DNA from: an uncultured Muribaculaceae bacterium
GTDB taxonomy: Bacteria; Bacteroidota; Bacteroidia; Bacteroidales; Muribaculaceae
Length of the DNA stretch: 52,407 nt
Direction: 5' to 3'
NCBI GenBank assembly: GCA_947381945.1
Contig: CANCXM010000022.1
Span: 1-52,407 of the forward strand
The notes under the pieces are model-generated. The model was given only the letters and a program-made list of their open reading frames with translations. It was not told the origin of the DNA and ran no database searches. A program made the translations under genes and the position numbers. This document shows positions 42,915 to 52,363 of this stretch, piece by piece (the first letter of the stretch is position 1; each line of letters opens with the position of its first letter).

Positions 42915-43547
42915 ATGACCGCCATGAGCCTTTCAATCAAAATCTGCGGGATGGCCGATACCGGAAATATCCGTGAGGCGATGGCCCTGTGTCCCGATTA
43001 TCTCGGTCTGATTTTTCATCCCGCCTCACCTCGAAATGCCTGCAATCTGAATCCGGAAGAGCTTGCCGGGATTATGGAGGCGATTAAATTCGTCGGAGTG
43101 TTCGTAAACTGTCCTGAGGATGAGATTATTGCCCGTTGCGAGGCTTATCGCCTTCACGCAGTGCAGCTTCATGGCGATGAGAGCCCGGAGTTTTGCCATT
43201 CGCTGCGTGGCCGTGGATTTGAAATCTGGAAAGCGGTTGGTATTGAGACTGTTGACGACATCAACTCATTGGAGAGATATGCCGCTTGCGTCGATCGCTT
43301 TGTTTTCGACCGCAAAAGCCCGCGACACGGCGGCACCGGAAAGAAATTCGACTGGAGCCTCCTCACGTCCTATAGTCTCCCGGTCGGCTTCATGCTTGGC
43401 GGAGGGATAGGACCCGAGGATGCCGATGCCATCGTAGCGCTGCGTCACCCACAGCTCGTCGGTATCGACCTGAACAGCCGTTTTGAACTTTCGCCGGGAA
43501 TAAAGGACATTGGACTTCTGAACGCTTTTTTCAAAAGTCTCGGATAG
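42915..43547 (+). CDS. trpF: Phosphoribosylanthranilate isomerase
   Basis: The 210-residue TIM barrel performs the Amadori rearrangement. The catalytic Cys is in KICGM, the catalytic Asp in VFDRKS, and the phosphate loop in MLGGGIGPEDA. The ATG at 42915 is ten bases past trpC; ATG 42924 (MSLSIKICG) is an alternative start. It lies between trpC and trpA. Confidence 0.95.
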   Translation: MTAMSLSIKICGMADTGNIREAMALCPDYLGLIFHPASPRNACNLNPEELAGIMEAIKFVGVFVNCPEDEIIARCEAYRLHAVQLHGDESPEFCHSLRGRGFEIWKAVGIETVDDINSLERYAACVDRFVFDRKSPRHGGTGKKFDWSLLTSYSLPVGFMLGGGIGPEDADAIVALRHPQLVGIDLNSRFELSPGIKDIGLLNAFFKSLG

Positions 43548-43616
43548 AAATAATTACAAATCTAAGCGTGGATTTATCACTTTCGAATGACCCTCGCGAT
43601 AAAAAACATACAAAAA

Positions 43617-44393
43617 ATGAACAGAATAGATAAGCTTTTCGCCCGTAAGAACAGCGATATACTTTCGATATATTTCACCTGCGGCTATCCGCAGAAAGAT
43701 TCGACTGTCGATGTCATCAAAGCCCTTGCCGACGGTGGGGTCGATATGATTGAAGTCGGTGTCCCATTTTCCGACCCTATGGCTGACGGTCCCGTGATTC
43801 AGGAAAGTTCCACCGTGGCACTGCGCAACGGCATGAATCTACACCTTCTTCTGGATCAGGTCGAAGAAGCGCGCCGCACCGTCACCGACATCCCTATGGT
43901 ACTCATGGGCTATCTGAATCCCATGATGCAATATGGCATCGAACCGCTCTTCAAGCGTTGTAAGGAGATTGGCATTGATGCAATCATCATCCCCGACCTC
44001 CCGTTTCATGAATACATGCGCGACATCCGCAGTCTCTGCCGGAAGTATGACCTTCCGATGATAATGCTGATTACACCCGAGACTTCCGACGAGCGCATCC
44101 GCCTCATTGATGAGAACTGCGACGGCTTCATCTACATGGTATCCGCAGCAGCCACAACCGGCACACGCGATTCATTCGGTGAACAGCAGATTGATTATTT
44201 CCGACATGTCAACTCCCTAAGTCTCACTCACAAGCGTCTCATAGGCTTCGGAATTTCCAATTCCTCAACCCTCGGTGAAGCCTTCACCTACGCATCCGGA
44301 GCCATCGTTGGTTCGCTTTTCATCAAATGTCTCGCCAAAACCTCTACCCCCGCCGAGGCGGTGAAGCTGCTTAAAGAGACTCTTGGAGTATGA
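43617..44393 (+). CDS. trpA: Tryptophan synthase alpha chain
   Basis: From the ATG at 43617 (MNRIDKLFARKN) the protein has 258 residues, the usual length; the longer frame from 43587 adds ten residues not expected in the family. It cleaves indole-glycerol phosphate to indole for TrpB. The catalytic Glu is in DMIEVGVPFSDPMADGPVIQ and the catalytic Asp in PDLPFHE. The phosphate site GFGISNSS is also present. It is the last trp gene, followed by a strong palindrome. Confidence 0.95.
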   Translation: MNRIDKLFARKNSDILSIYFTCGYPQKDSTVDVIKALADGGVDMIEVGVPFSDPMADGPVIQESSTVALRNGMNLHLLLDQVEEARRTVTDIPMVLMGYLNPMMQYGIEPLFKRCKEIGIDAIIIPDLPFHEYMRDIRSLCRKYDLPMIMLITPETSDERIRLIDENCDGFIYMVSAAATTGTRDSFGEQQIDYFRHVNSLSLTHKRLIGFGISNSSTLGEAFTYASGAIVGSLFIKCLAKTSTPAEAVKLLKETLGV

Positions 44394-44430
44394 TGGGTTA
44401 GTTGTGATATATCAATAAGCAGACTGTAAT

Positions 44431-44499
44431 ATCAAAGAGGTTCAAAAAAGTACTCCGGCATGTCATCAATACCGGAGTACTTTTTTGAACCTCTCTGAT
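44431..44499. terminator. 69-bp near-perfect palindrome after trpA
   Basis: Arms of 28 bases (44431-44458 and 44472-44499) pair with one mismatch around a 13-base loop. The core reads AAAAAAGTACTCCGG / CCGGAGTACTTTTTT. The A and T runs sit within the stem, so it can terminate from both sides. It ends the trp operon before the queF promoter. Confidence 0.85.
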
Positions 44500-44596
44500 T
44501 CGATATGTCGTGAGTCAGATTGAATTGAGCGATGTAAAAACAAACTGATTGTCGGGGCAATTTTCGCAAATTGTGGATTTATACGCCATTTTTGCT

Positions 44597-44604
44597 TAAC
44601 TTTG
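44597..44604 (+). promoter_or_regulatory. Putative -7 box (TAACTTTG) of queF
   Basis: TAACTTTG lies 36 bases before the queF start. The leader is too short for a preQ1 riboswitch, and none is seen between 44500 and 44640. Confidence 0.55.
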
Positions 44605-44640
44605 CATGTTGATTCACTCTATTGACTATCATTTATCCAA

Positions 44641-45111
44641 ATGCGCAACGAATCTGAACTCCAAGGGGTGTCGCTGCTCGGTAACACCGGAACAGCTTAC
44701 CCCACGCAATATGCCCCCGAAGTGCTTGAAACATTCATCAACAAGCACCCTGACAATGAATATCTCGTGACATTCACCTGTCCGGAATTCACCTCACTTT
44801 GCCCCAAGACAGGGCAGCCTGATTTCGCTAAAATCCTCATATCATATATCCCGCGTGAGAAAATGGTCGAGAGCAAGAGCCTGAAACTCTATCTTTTCAG
44901 CTTCCGCAACCACGGCGATTTCCATGAGGATTGCGTCAACATCATCATGAAGGACCTCATTGCCCTCATGGATCCGCGCTACATTGAGGTCAAGGGCATC
45001 TTCACTCCGCGCGGTGGCATTGCCATCCATCCCTTTGCCAACTATGGCGATGCGGACCATCAGCATCTGGTCAGCCAGCGCCTCCTTGCCTCCATCCCCG
45101 ACAGCTTCTGA
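44641..45111 (+). CDS. queF: NADPH-dependent 7-cyano-7-deazaguanine reductase (preQ1 synthase)
   Basis: The 156-residue enzyme is the short unimodular type of QueF, which reduces the nitrile of preQ0 to preQ1 for queuosine in tRNA. The catalytic Cys54 lies in [13 protein letters not shown] with Asp61 eight residues after it, and the QueF motif [18 protein letters not shown] is complete. It is followed by queC 131 bases later, across a 9-bp minisatellite. Confidence 0.95.
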   Translation: MRNESELQGVSLLGNTGTAYPTQYAPEVLETFINKHPDNEYLVTFTCPEFTSLCPKTGQPDFAKILISYIPREKMVESKSLKLYLFSFRNHGDFHEDCVNIIMKDLIALMDPRYIEVKGIFTPRGGIAIHPFANYGDADHQHLVSQRLLASIPDSF

Positions 45112-45131
45112 CAGCTCAAGCCGGAGGCCGT

Positions 45132-45190
45132 CTGACCAGTCCGACCGGTCCGACCGGTCCGACTAGTCTGACCAGTCCGACAGGTCCGAA
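45132..45190. repeat. 9-bp tandem repeat, six units plus part of a seventh
   Basis: Units are variants of CCGACCGGT (CTGACCAGT, CCGACCGGT twice, CCGACTAGT, CTGACCAGT, CCGACAGGT). They lie between the queF stop and queC and form no intended ORF. Confidence 0.9.
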
Positions 45191-45242
45191 AGCTCCTCCC
45201 AACAATCAACCCCACCACCCCTCCAACCCCAAGACTACAATC

Positions 45243-45890
45243 ATGGCAAAAGATACACTCCTCGTCCTCTCCGGAGGAATGGACTCAGTGACAATGCTTT
45301 GGGAATATGCCGACACCCTTGCAGCCGCTGTCACTTTCCAATATGGCTCTAACCACAACCGGCGCGAGGCTGAATGTGCCCGCTGGAACTGCGAACGCCT
45401 CGGCATCAAATGGTATGAAATCGACCTTTCCTTCATGGGGAAATACTTTCAAAGTTCGCTCCTGAGCGGTGCCGATGCCATCCCTGAAGGAAACTATGAT
45501 GATGAAAACATGCGTTCGACCGTGGTCCCGTTCCGCAACGGTATCATGCTTTCCGTCGCAGCCGGACTTGCCGAAAGTCTCGGACTGAAAAACGTCATGA
45601 TAGCCAACCATTCCGGCGACCATGCCATCTATCCCGACTGCCGTCCGGAATTCATCAGTTCGATGGGAGCTGCCATCGCCGACGGGACATACGAGCATCT
45701 TCAGCTCCTTGCTCCATACACCAATATGTCGAAAGGTGAGATTGCCTTGCGTGGCAAGAACCTCGGCGTAGATTATTCACACACCTATTCCTGCTATAAG
45801 GGTGGTGAACATCACTGCGGAAAGTGCGGCACATGTGTTGAGCGTCGCGAGGCTCTCGAATTTGCCGGAATCGTACTCGACAACGACTGA
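45243..45890 (+). CDS. queC: 7-cyano-7-deazaguanine synthase
   Basis: The 215-residue ATP-dependent enzyme converts 7-carboxy-7-deazaguanine to preQ0. The PP-loop LSGGMDSVT (residues 8-16) and the C-terminal zinc site (Cys in YSCYKGGEHHCGKCGTC) are both visible. queD and queE are not in the window. Its stop overlaps the start of the next gene by one base (TGATG). Confidence 0.95.
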   Translation: MAKDTLLVLSGGMDSVTMLWEYADTLAAAVTFQYGSNHNRREAECARWNCERLGIKWYEIDLSFMGKYFQSSLLSGADAIPEGNYDDENMRSTVVPFRNGIMLSVAAGLAESLGLKNVMIANHSGDHAIYPDCRPEFISSMGAAIADGTYEHLQLLAPYTNMSKGEIALRGKNLGVDYSHTYSCYKGGEHHCGKCGTCVERREALEFAGIVLDND

Positions 45891-46825
45891 TGGCCCCGAT
45901 GAACAACAGCTATCAGTCAGATTCCCGGCGACCGCGACGAAGACAACGCCGCAAGTTCAGCCCGCGCAAGACCATGCGCCTTCTCCTTCCGCTTGCTCTG
46001 TTCATCGGTCTGTGTGTGGTGATGTGTACTCCCACCCATAATTCCGAGGGAGACGGTTCGCAGGTTGTGACCGCAAAGACAGGAAACGAAGCGGTTGTGA
46101 AGGAAGAGGTTGCAAAGTCCGACCTCACGCAGCCCTCTGCAAAGAGCCAACCGAAGCCCGTGAACTACAAGAGTGTGCGCGAATTGGAGACCGACACTGT
46201 CAGTCCCTACCTTGCCCACCTTCCGGAAATGCCTGAGCCTACCCGCCGCATTAAGGTGAACTACTTCGGCAATATGCGCAATCATTTCAACGACAGCAAC
46301 TATATCCACTGGCAGGAAGCCGAACTTTTCGGCATCGAACCGCTTTCCGACACCCGTTCCCACTGGCAACTGCGCGCGCCGATTGTGAAGGTGACAAGTT
46401 GTGAGGACTACTTCATAGATTCGCTCGTTTTCTCCCGTCCCTACCTTGTCCCGACTGCAGTTGCGCGTCTCCACGAAATCGGCCGGCGTTTCCGCGACAG
46501 TATCAACGTGCGTGGCGGCGGTGACTACCGTATAAAGGTGACAAGCCTTCTGCGCACTCCCCGTACTGTCAAACTCCTGCGTCGTCGCAACCGCAACGCA
46601 ATTGACTCCTCGGTCCATCAGCTCGGCACGACGTTCGACATTTCCTACGCCTCCTTCATTGCCGACAACGCCGATAATCCCCGCAGTGTCGACGACCTGA
46701 AAGGAATCCTCGGCGAAGTCCTCAAAGCCATGCGCGAGGAAGGAAAACTTTGGGTGAAATATGAGCATGGACAACCGTGCTTCCATATCACCGCCAGAAA
46801 AGAAGGCGAAAATGAACAGCGGTAG
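45890..46825 (+). CDS. DUF5715 family protein, membrane-anchored, peptidase M15-like
   Basis: The 311-residue product has a basic N-terminus, one membrane helix or lipoprotein-type signal (about 28-46, LLLPLALFIGLCVVMC) and a periplasmic domain. The conserved region (SLLRTPRTVKLLRRRN...SSVHQLGTTFDISY, then CFHITAR near the end) resembles the DUF5715 family and the zinc sites of M15 D-Ala-D-Ala peptidases (His, Asp, His). A murein-related role is therefore plausible but not shown. It overlaps queC by one base and so is probably co-transcribed. Confidence 0.72.
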   Translation: MAPMNNSYQSDSRRPRRRQRRKFSPRKTMRLLLPLALFIGLCVVMCTPTHNSEGDGSQVVTAKTGNEAVVKEEVAKSDLTQPSAKSQPKPVNYKSVRELETDTVSPYLAHLPEMPEPTRRIKVNYFGNMRNHFNDSNYIHWQEAELFGIEPLSDTRSHWQLRAPIVKVTSCEDYFIDSLVFSRPYLVPTAVARLHEIGRRFRDSINVRGGGDYRIKVTSLLRTPRTVKLLRRRNRNAIDSSVHQLGTTFDISYASFIADNADNPRSVDDLKGILGEVLKAMREEGKLWVKYEHGQPCFHITARKEGENEQR

Positions 46826-46870
46826 GATGCTCCATCAAAGTGTGTATTGAACCGATACTGAGAAAAAATG

Positions 46871-46923
46871 TACCACCATCCTGTGTTATGATACTTTGTT
46901 TATTGTTATAATTCATGGTGGTA
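46871..46923. repeat. Inverted repeat before the AsmA-family gene
   Basis: TACCACCAT (46871-46879) and ATGGTGGTA (46915-46923) are perfect reverse complements with a 35-base loop. They may form a terminator-like hairpin for the DUF5715 transcript or a regulator site. Confidence 0.4.
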
Positions 46924-46992
46924 TTGTTGATTCTTGCCATCCACGTCTGAACAGGCTCCTTCCACGGAGTCCACATAAAATTTCAACGCAAT

Positions 46993-49900
46993 ATGTCCGA
47001 CGATAAGAATTCTCAGCAAGTCATTCCCGACAGTGCGGCCGATGCAGGTGGCACTGCCACTCCCCGTAAGCCATCCAAGCGTCCGAAGTCTGTTTGGGTG
47101 AAGGTCTTGCGGGCCTTTATGTGGACGATTCTTGCGGTAATAGTTCTCGTGCTTGTGCTGATAACTGTAGCCGTATCCTACCTGAAGCCTGAGAGATTGA
47201 CTCCGTTGGTTGAAAAATATGCCAACGAGTATGTCGATGCGGATGTGAATATCGGCAGGGTGGAGATTTCTTTCTGGTCAACATTCCCCAAGTTCATTCT
47301 CGACGTGCGCGACCTCACGGTCAACAGCCATGCTTTCGATTCGCTTGCTCCGGAAATCCGCAAGGACTTGCCTCAATATGCAGATTCCCTCCTTTCGGTC
47401 CGTCACTTCAACGGCGCGGTCAACATCCCCCATATCCTTGCCGGAAAAATATATCTCTATGACATCACTTTCGAGCATCCTGCTGTAAATATCGTGCAGG
47501 CTACCCCCGAATCTTCCAATCTGGATATATTCCCGGAGTCGGAAGAGAAGAAGGAGGATTCACCGCTGCTGATACCCGATATTGCAATCGGGACATTCTC
47601 AATACAGAGTGGTATGCCGGTGCGCTATTTCTCGCGTCCTGATTCTCTCGACATAGCTGTCAATTTCTCTACGACCTCTATTGACGGCAATGGTGCTCCT
47701 ATATATAATGTGGACATTGCCGGTCTGACCTCCGCATCGTTGCCTGCTTTCTCGATAAAGAATCTGAGTTTCGGTGCTGACGGTAAAATAACCTGGGATC
47801 ATCACAAACCTATGATGGTTGCCCTTTCCGATTTCACGCTTTCAGCCGGAAAGGTCTCCACTGTAGTGTCGACGGATATTGACATGACAGACGGATTCCG
47901 TGTCAATGCCTTTGACTTCCTTCTCCCTCAAACCCCGGTCACCGACATCATCGCTCTCATTCCGGAGGATATGCAGGGAGAACTTGCAAAAATCACCACA
48001 GACCTGAAGATAGGTATGAACGGGCGCCTTACAGCACCCTTCAATCCGGCTCATGATTCAATCCCGTCGTTTACACTGAGCCTGAACATACCGGAGGGGA
48101 GTGGTCGCTACGAACAACTGATCCTCACCCGCTTTGCCCTTGATGCGAAAGCCGATATTGACGGTAAAGACCTTGATGGCTCGACCGTTGAGTTGTCGAG
48201 GTTGCTTGCCATCGGCAAAGGTGTCGGTTTTGAACTTAATGGAGTGTTTAAGGACCTCATGTCGGATCCTTCGGCGGAGGGTTCTTTTAAAGGAGGTATA
48301 GAAATCGACCGCCTCCCCTCGAAATTGCTCGAAAAACTTCCGTTCAAAATTGACGGCAGTCTTCGGGCTGACAGCCGTTTTGCTTTCCGCCGGAGCTACT
48401 TCGACAAGAAGAATTTCCATCGCATACGCCTCACCGGTGACGCCACTCTCCGTGATTTCACCCTTTCCATGCCCGAACTTCCGGCTGACCTCTATACCGA
48501 TAATGTCGAACTGAAACTCGGAACCAACTCCTCCTTTACTCGGGGAGAGGTGCATGTCGATTCCCTTCTGACTGCATCATTGAAAATTGATTCAATCTCA
48601 GCCTCGGTCACCGGCATGTTGCTTCAGGCAACGGGTGTGAAGATGGGTGTCGGGTGCCAGAACACCGCTTCCTCTGTTGACACTACGCTTATCAATCCTA
48701 TCGGCGGACGCATCGTGGCCGACCGCATACTCTTCAAGTCCACCGAAGACTCCTTGCGCGTAAGATTGCGCAAACCGACTGTGGGTGCGACAATCCGTCG
48801 CTACAAGGGTGAGGAGACCAAACCGCAACTCCATCTCGACATCGCAACAGAAGGTGCCTTCTATGCCGACCGCGTCAACCGTGCGCTCCTCAGCAAGGCA
48901 CTCCTCTTCGTGACTGCCAATCCCACGGATTTTTCGCAGACTCCACGCAAATCACGCCTTGCCGATTCAATCGCCAATGCCCATCCAGAACTTTCGCAGG
49001 ATTCAATCCGCACGCTTGTCGCTCTTGAAAGACGGGCGCGGCGCGCTGCTATGATGACTGCCGACAGTGCGGCTATGGCCGAAGGCGAGATTATCGACAT
49101 CGGCGTCGATAATTCAATGCGCCGCATGTTGCGCAGATGGGAGGCCCGAGGAGTCCTGAAAGCTGAGCGCATGAGGGTGTTCACTCCCTATTTCCCGCTG
49201 CGCAACACTCTGAGCGATTTCAACATGCGCTTCAATTCCGATTCGGTTATCATCTCCGACACTAAGATGCGCGCCGGAAAGACAAGCCTTGTCATGAACG
49301 GCAATGTCTCAAATCTCACCAAGGCTTTGACATCCGTGCGCCATACGCAGCCTTTGCGCATGGAGTTCAATCTCTCAGGCGACACCATTGAAATCAATGA
49401 GATTGCAGCAGCGGCTTTTGCGGGTGCGGCTTTCGCCGAACGCGATTCGCTGAAGACCTACGTCGCCCCCGATACTGAAAATGAAACCGAATTGCAGACC
49501 GCAGTGTCGACGACAGGCGATTCGCTTGCCGTTCTTGTCGTGCCCTCGAATGTCGAGGCGAAGATCCACATCGCTGCCCGCGACATTTTCTACTCCAACC
49601 TTAAGTTTACCGATTTCACCGGCGACATGAATGTCCTCGGCGGTGCCATCAATCTTGAGAGCATGAATGCGCGCACCACTGTCGGAAGCATAAACCTCAA
49701 TGCGCTCTATTCCGCCCCGACACCGACTGATGCATCGTTTGCCTTCGGCATGAAGCTCAACGATTTCCACATCGGGCAGTTCCTCGACCTCGTCCCGGCC
49801 ATCGACTCTCTCATGCCTCTTCTCTACGACATTGACGGTATAATCAATGCCGACATTGCAGCCACGAGCCGTATAGACGAAGGTATGAACATTGACATCC

Positions 49901-50535
49901 CTTCGCTCAAAGCGGCTGTCAAGCTTTCAGGCGACAGTCTTGTCCTCGTCGACCCCGAGACCTTCCGCAAGGTGGGCAAGTGGTTGATGTTCAAGAACAA
50001 GAACCGCAATGTCATCGACAGCATGAATGTCGAGATGATCGTTCAGAATTCCCAGCTCGAACTCTTCCCATTCATCTTCAACCTTGACCGCTACAAGCTC
50101 GGTGTGATGGGCTCCAACGATATGGCCATGAATCTCAACTATCACGTCGCCGTACTCAAATCGCCCATCCCATTCAAGTTCGGCATCAATATCTCCGGAA
50201 CTATGGACGACATGAAAATCCGGCTTGGCGGTGCGAAGTTCAACGAGAAGAACATGCCACGTTCAGTTGCGATTGCCGATACAACCCGAATAAATCTCGT
50301 CAAGGAGATAGGCAACATATTCCGCCGAGGTGTGCGTGGTGCACGGATGAGCAGTATGCGTTTCGGAAATCTTCCTACCAACGCGGCAGCCGGATTCCCG
50401 GATGTCAAGGCCGACACCATCTCACATGCTGATTCGCTTTACTTCATACAGGAAGGATTGATTGCCAAGTCGGACTCTGTCCCGCCCGTGGTCACCAACA
50501 CCTCACAAAAGAAAAAATCCCGAAAGAAAAAATGA
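46993..50535 (+). CDS. Large AsmA family protein
   Basis: The 1180-residue protein has a short cytoplasmic basic start, one membrane helix (about 36-60) and a very long periplasmic part. It begins with the AsmA signature (YLKPERLTPLVEKYANEYVDADVNIGRVEISFWSTFPKF; key positions 57-95) and ends in an AsmA-like C-terminal domain (about 850-1100, with SPIPFKFGINISGTMDD). AsmA/TamB-type proteins form long beta bridges that carry phospholipid between the membranes. It overlaps the next gene by four bases. Confidence 0.87.
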   Translation: MSDDKNSQQVIPDSAADAGGTATPRKPSKRPKSVWVKVLRAFMWTILAVIVLVLVLITVAVSYLKPERLTPLVEKYANEYVDADVNIGRVEISFWSTFPKFILDVRDLTVNSHAFDSLAPEIRKDLPQYADSLLSVRHFNGAVNIPHILAGKIYLYDITFEHPAVNIVQATPESSNLDIFPESEEKKEDSPLLIPDIAIGTFSIQSGMPVRYFSRPDSLDIAVNFSTTSIDGNGAPIYNVDIAGLTSASLPAFSIKNLSFGADGKITWDHHKPMMVALSDFTLSAGKVSTVVSTDIDMTDGFRVNAFDFLLPQTPVTDIIALIPEDMQGELAKITTDLKIGMNGRLTAPFNPAHDSIPSFTLSLNIPEGSGRYEQLILTRFALDAKADIDGKDLDGSTVELSRLLAIGKGVGFELNGVFKDLMSDPSAEGSFKGGIEIDRLPSKLLEKLPFKIDGSLRADSRFAFRRSYFDKKNFHRIRLTGDATLRDFTLSMPELPADLYTDNVELKLGTNSSFTRGEVHVDSLLTASLKIDSISASVTGMLLQATGVKMGVGCQNTASSVDTTLINPIGGRIVADRILFKSTEDSLRVRLRKPTVGATIRRYKGEETKPQLHLDIATEGAFYADRVNRALLSKALLFVTANPTDFSQTPRKSRLADSIANAHPELSQDSIRTLVALERRARRAAMMTADSAAMAEGEIIDIGVDNSMRRMLRRWEARGVLKAERMRVFTPYFPLRNTLSDFNMRFNSDSVIISDTKMRAGKTSLVMNGNVSNLTKALTSVRHTQPLRMEFNLSGDTIEINEIAAAAFAGAAFAERDSLKTYVAPDTENETELQTAVSTTGDSLAVLVVPSNVEAKIHIAARDIFYSNLKFTDFTGDMNVLGGAINLESMNARTTVGSINLNALYSAPTPTDASFAFGMKLNDFHIGQFLDLVPAIDSLMPLLYDIDGIINADIAATSRIDEGMNIDIPSLKAAVKLSGDSLVLVDPETFRKVGKWLMFKNKNRNVIDSMNVEMIVQNSQLELFPFIFNLDRYKLGVMGSNDMAMNLNYHVAVLKSPIPFKFGINISGTMDDMKIRLGGAKFNEKNMPRSVAIADTTRINLVKEIGNIFRRGVRGARMSSMRFGNLPTNAAAGFPDVKADTISHADSLYFIQEGLIAKSDSVPPVVTNTSQKKKSRKKK

Positions 50536-51290
50536 TACCTCCCATACCATTCTCAACTGAAATTCTCCGTTTTCTCGACCGTCACCATTTCGACCGGATT
50601 ACGCCCCGTGCGGCACTCATCGACATGGACGGAACACTCTATGATTCAATGCCAAGCCACACCCGGGCATGGTATCGTCTCATGACCGAAGCGGGTGTTG
50701 ACTGCACTCCCGAGGAATTCTATCTCTACGAAGGACGCACCGGAGCATCGACCATCAACCAGCTCTTCCTCCGCGCTTTCGGTCGCGAGGCTACCAAGGA
50801 GGAAACGGAAGCCCTCTATCAGCGCAAGACCGAATATTTCCGCGAACTTCCCCCGGTCGGTCCCATGCCTGGTGCGCTCGACATGCTGACCGTCCTTAAG
50901 GAGACCGGGATTCAGCGTGTGCTTGTGACCGGTTCGGGACAGCGTTCGCTCATCGACCGCATCTCAGCCGATTTTCCGGGAATGTTTGATGCTGACAAGA
51001 TAATCACCTCGCGCGATGTCACTCACGGCAAGCCCCATCCCGAACCCTTCATCCGTGCCATGCAGCTTGCGCGTGTGAGCCCTTCGCAGGCAATAGTCAT
51101 TGAGAATGCCCCGCTCGGAGTAGAGGCCGGCGACCGTTCGGGAGCCTTCACCATCGGAGTGACCACCGGACCTATTCCTCGCGAGACTCTCGAAGAGGCA
51201 GGTGCGGCCATCGTTTTCCCATCCATGCCCGAATTTGCACGTCAGCTTCCGTCGCTCTTGCTCTCGATGCTGACAATTTCAAAAGAATAA
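50532..51290 (+). CDS. HAD superfamily hydrolase, beta-phosphoglucomutase-like
   Basis: The 252-residue cytoplasmic enzyme has the HAD nucleophile motif DMDGT (Asp31, Asp33). It also has the second motif in VLVTGSGQ, a lysine in HGKPHPEP and the acidic motif in VIENAPLGVEAG. Its helical cap follows the beta-phosphoglucomutase/phosphatase type. The substrate is not set by the sequence. Its ATG overlaps the AsmA-family stop (ATGA), and aroB follows 29 bases later. Confidence 0.88.
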   Translation: MIPPIPFSTEILRFLDRHHFDRITPRAALIDMDGTLYDSMPSHTRAWYRLMTEAGVDCTPEEFYLYEGRTGASTINQLFLRAFGREATKEETEALYQRKTEYFRELPPVGPMPGALDMLTVLKETGIQRVLVTGSGQRSLIDRISADFPGMFDADKIITSRDVTHGKPHPEPFIRAMQLARVSPSQAIVIENAPLGVEAGDRSGAFTIGVTTGPIPRETLEEAGAAIVFPSMPEFARQLPSLLLSMLTISKE

Positions 51291-51319
51291 AAACCGTATC
51301 AGAAATACCCCACTTACAC

Positions 51320-52363
51320 ATGCAGACGATACTTTACACCAACAGCGTCAGTGAGGCCATCCGCGGTCTTGTCGCTGACATGAAACCGTCAAGCGTACAT
51401 ATCGTTACCGACACGCAGGTCGAATCGCTCGTTCTTCCGCGTCTCGGTCTGGATTATCCCGTCATTTCCGTTCCCCCGGGCGACGAGTGCAAGAATCTTG
51501 AATCACTTTCAGCCATCTGGGCAGGACTGATTGCACAGGGAGCCACACGCAAATCGCTTGTTATAAATATAGGTGGCGGTGTTGTCACGGACATGGGCGG
51601 TTTTGCCGCTGCTACATTCAAGCGCGGCATCCGTTTCATCAACGTCCCGACAACCCTTCTTTCGGCGGTTGATGCGGCTGTAGGAGGAAAGACCGGCATA
51701 AATTTCGAAGGGTTCAAGAACGAAATCGGAGCCTTTGCCCCAGCCGATGCAGTGGTTATCTCGACAATGCTTTTCTCCACACTCCTTTCGGAAGAACTTC
51801 TGTCGGGCTACGCCGAGATGCTGAAACACGGTCTTCTCTCATCCGCCAAAGACTATGCCGATCTTCTTGCCTTCGACATCCTTGATGCCGATCTCGACCG
51901 CCTTCTTCCGCTTCTTGAAAAAAGTGTGCGTGTCAAGGAGCGCATAGTTGAGGAGGACCCGCGTGAGCAGGGCATACGCCGTGCGCTCAACCTTGGCCAC
52001 ACTGCCGGACACGCTTTCGAGTCGCTGGCCATCCGGAAGGGTAAGCCCATTCCCCACGGTCATGCGGTGGCCTTCGGTATGCTTGTGGAGATGATTCTTT
52101 CACACACAGCCGAAGCCTTCCCATCGGCGGAACTCTACCGCTATGCCAACTATCTTAAGGAGCAGGGCTATGGCACGCCCGACATCACCTGCGAGGACTA
52201 TCCCGCGCTTGTCGAGCTTATGCACCATGACAAGAAGAATGACACCCCGGATAAGATTAATTTCACTCTTCTTGAAGCCCCGGGCCGTGTGTTGATTGAC
52301 CGCACCGTCCCCGAAGCCGACATCCTCGCCGCCCTCGACATCTTCCGCGACCTCATGGAATAA
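51320..52363 (+). CDS. aroB: 3-dehydroquinate synthase
   Basis: The 347-residue NAD-dependent enzyme turns DAHP into 3-dehydroquinate, the second step of the shikimate pathway that feeds the trp operon above. Visible are the NAD loop GGGVVTDMGGFAAATFKRG, the motif PTTLLSAVDAAVGGKTGIN, and the metal-binding Glu and His (SGYAEMLKHG, LGHTAGHAFES, HGHAVAFGM). Length is normal and the gene is complete, ending 44 bases before the window edge. Confidence 0.96.
   Translation: MQTILYTNSVSEAIRGLVADMKPSSVHIVTDTQVESLVLPRLGLDYPVISVPPGDECKNLESLSAIWAGLIAQGATRKSLVINIGGGVVTDMGGFAAATFKRGIRFINVPTTLLSAVDAAVGGKTGINFEGFKNEIGAFAPADAVVISTMLFSTLLSEELLSGYAEMLKHGLLSSAKDYADLLAFDILDADLDRLLPLLEKSVRVKERIVEEDPREQGIRRALNLGHTAGHAFESLAIRKGKPIPHGHAVAFGMLVEMILSHTAEAFPSAELYRYANYLKEQGYGTPDITCEDYPALVELMHHDKKNDTPDKINFTLLEAPGRVLIDRTVPEADILAALDIFRDLME

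Noticed and set aside
44500..44640. preQ1 riboswitch upstream of queF
   Set aside because: No H-type pseudoknot pattern or C-rich anchor is visible and the leader after the -7 box is only about 30 bases.
45132..45190. CRISPR-like array
   Set aside because: The units are nine bases long with no unique spacers; this is a minisatellite.
45917..46786. 289-codon minus-strand ORF
   Set aside because: It is antisense to the DUF5715 gene, which is coupled to queC and carries a conserved motif set.
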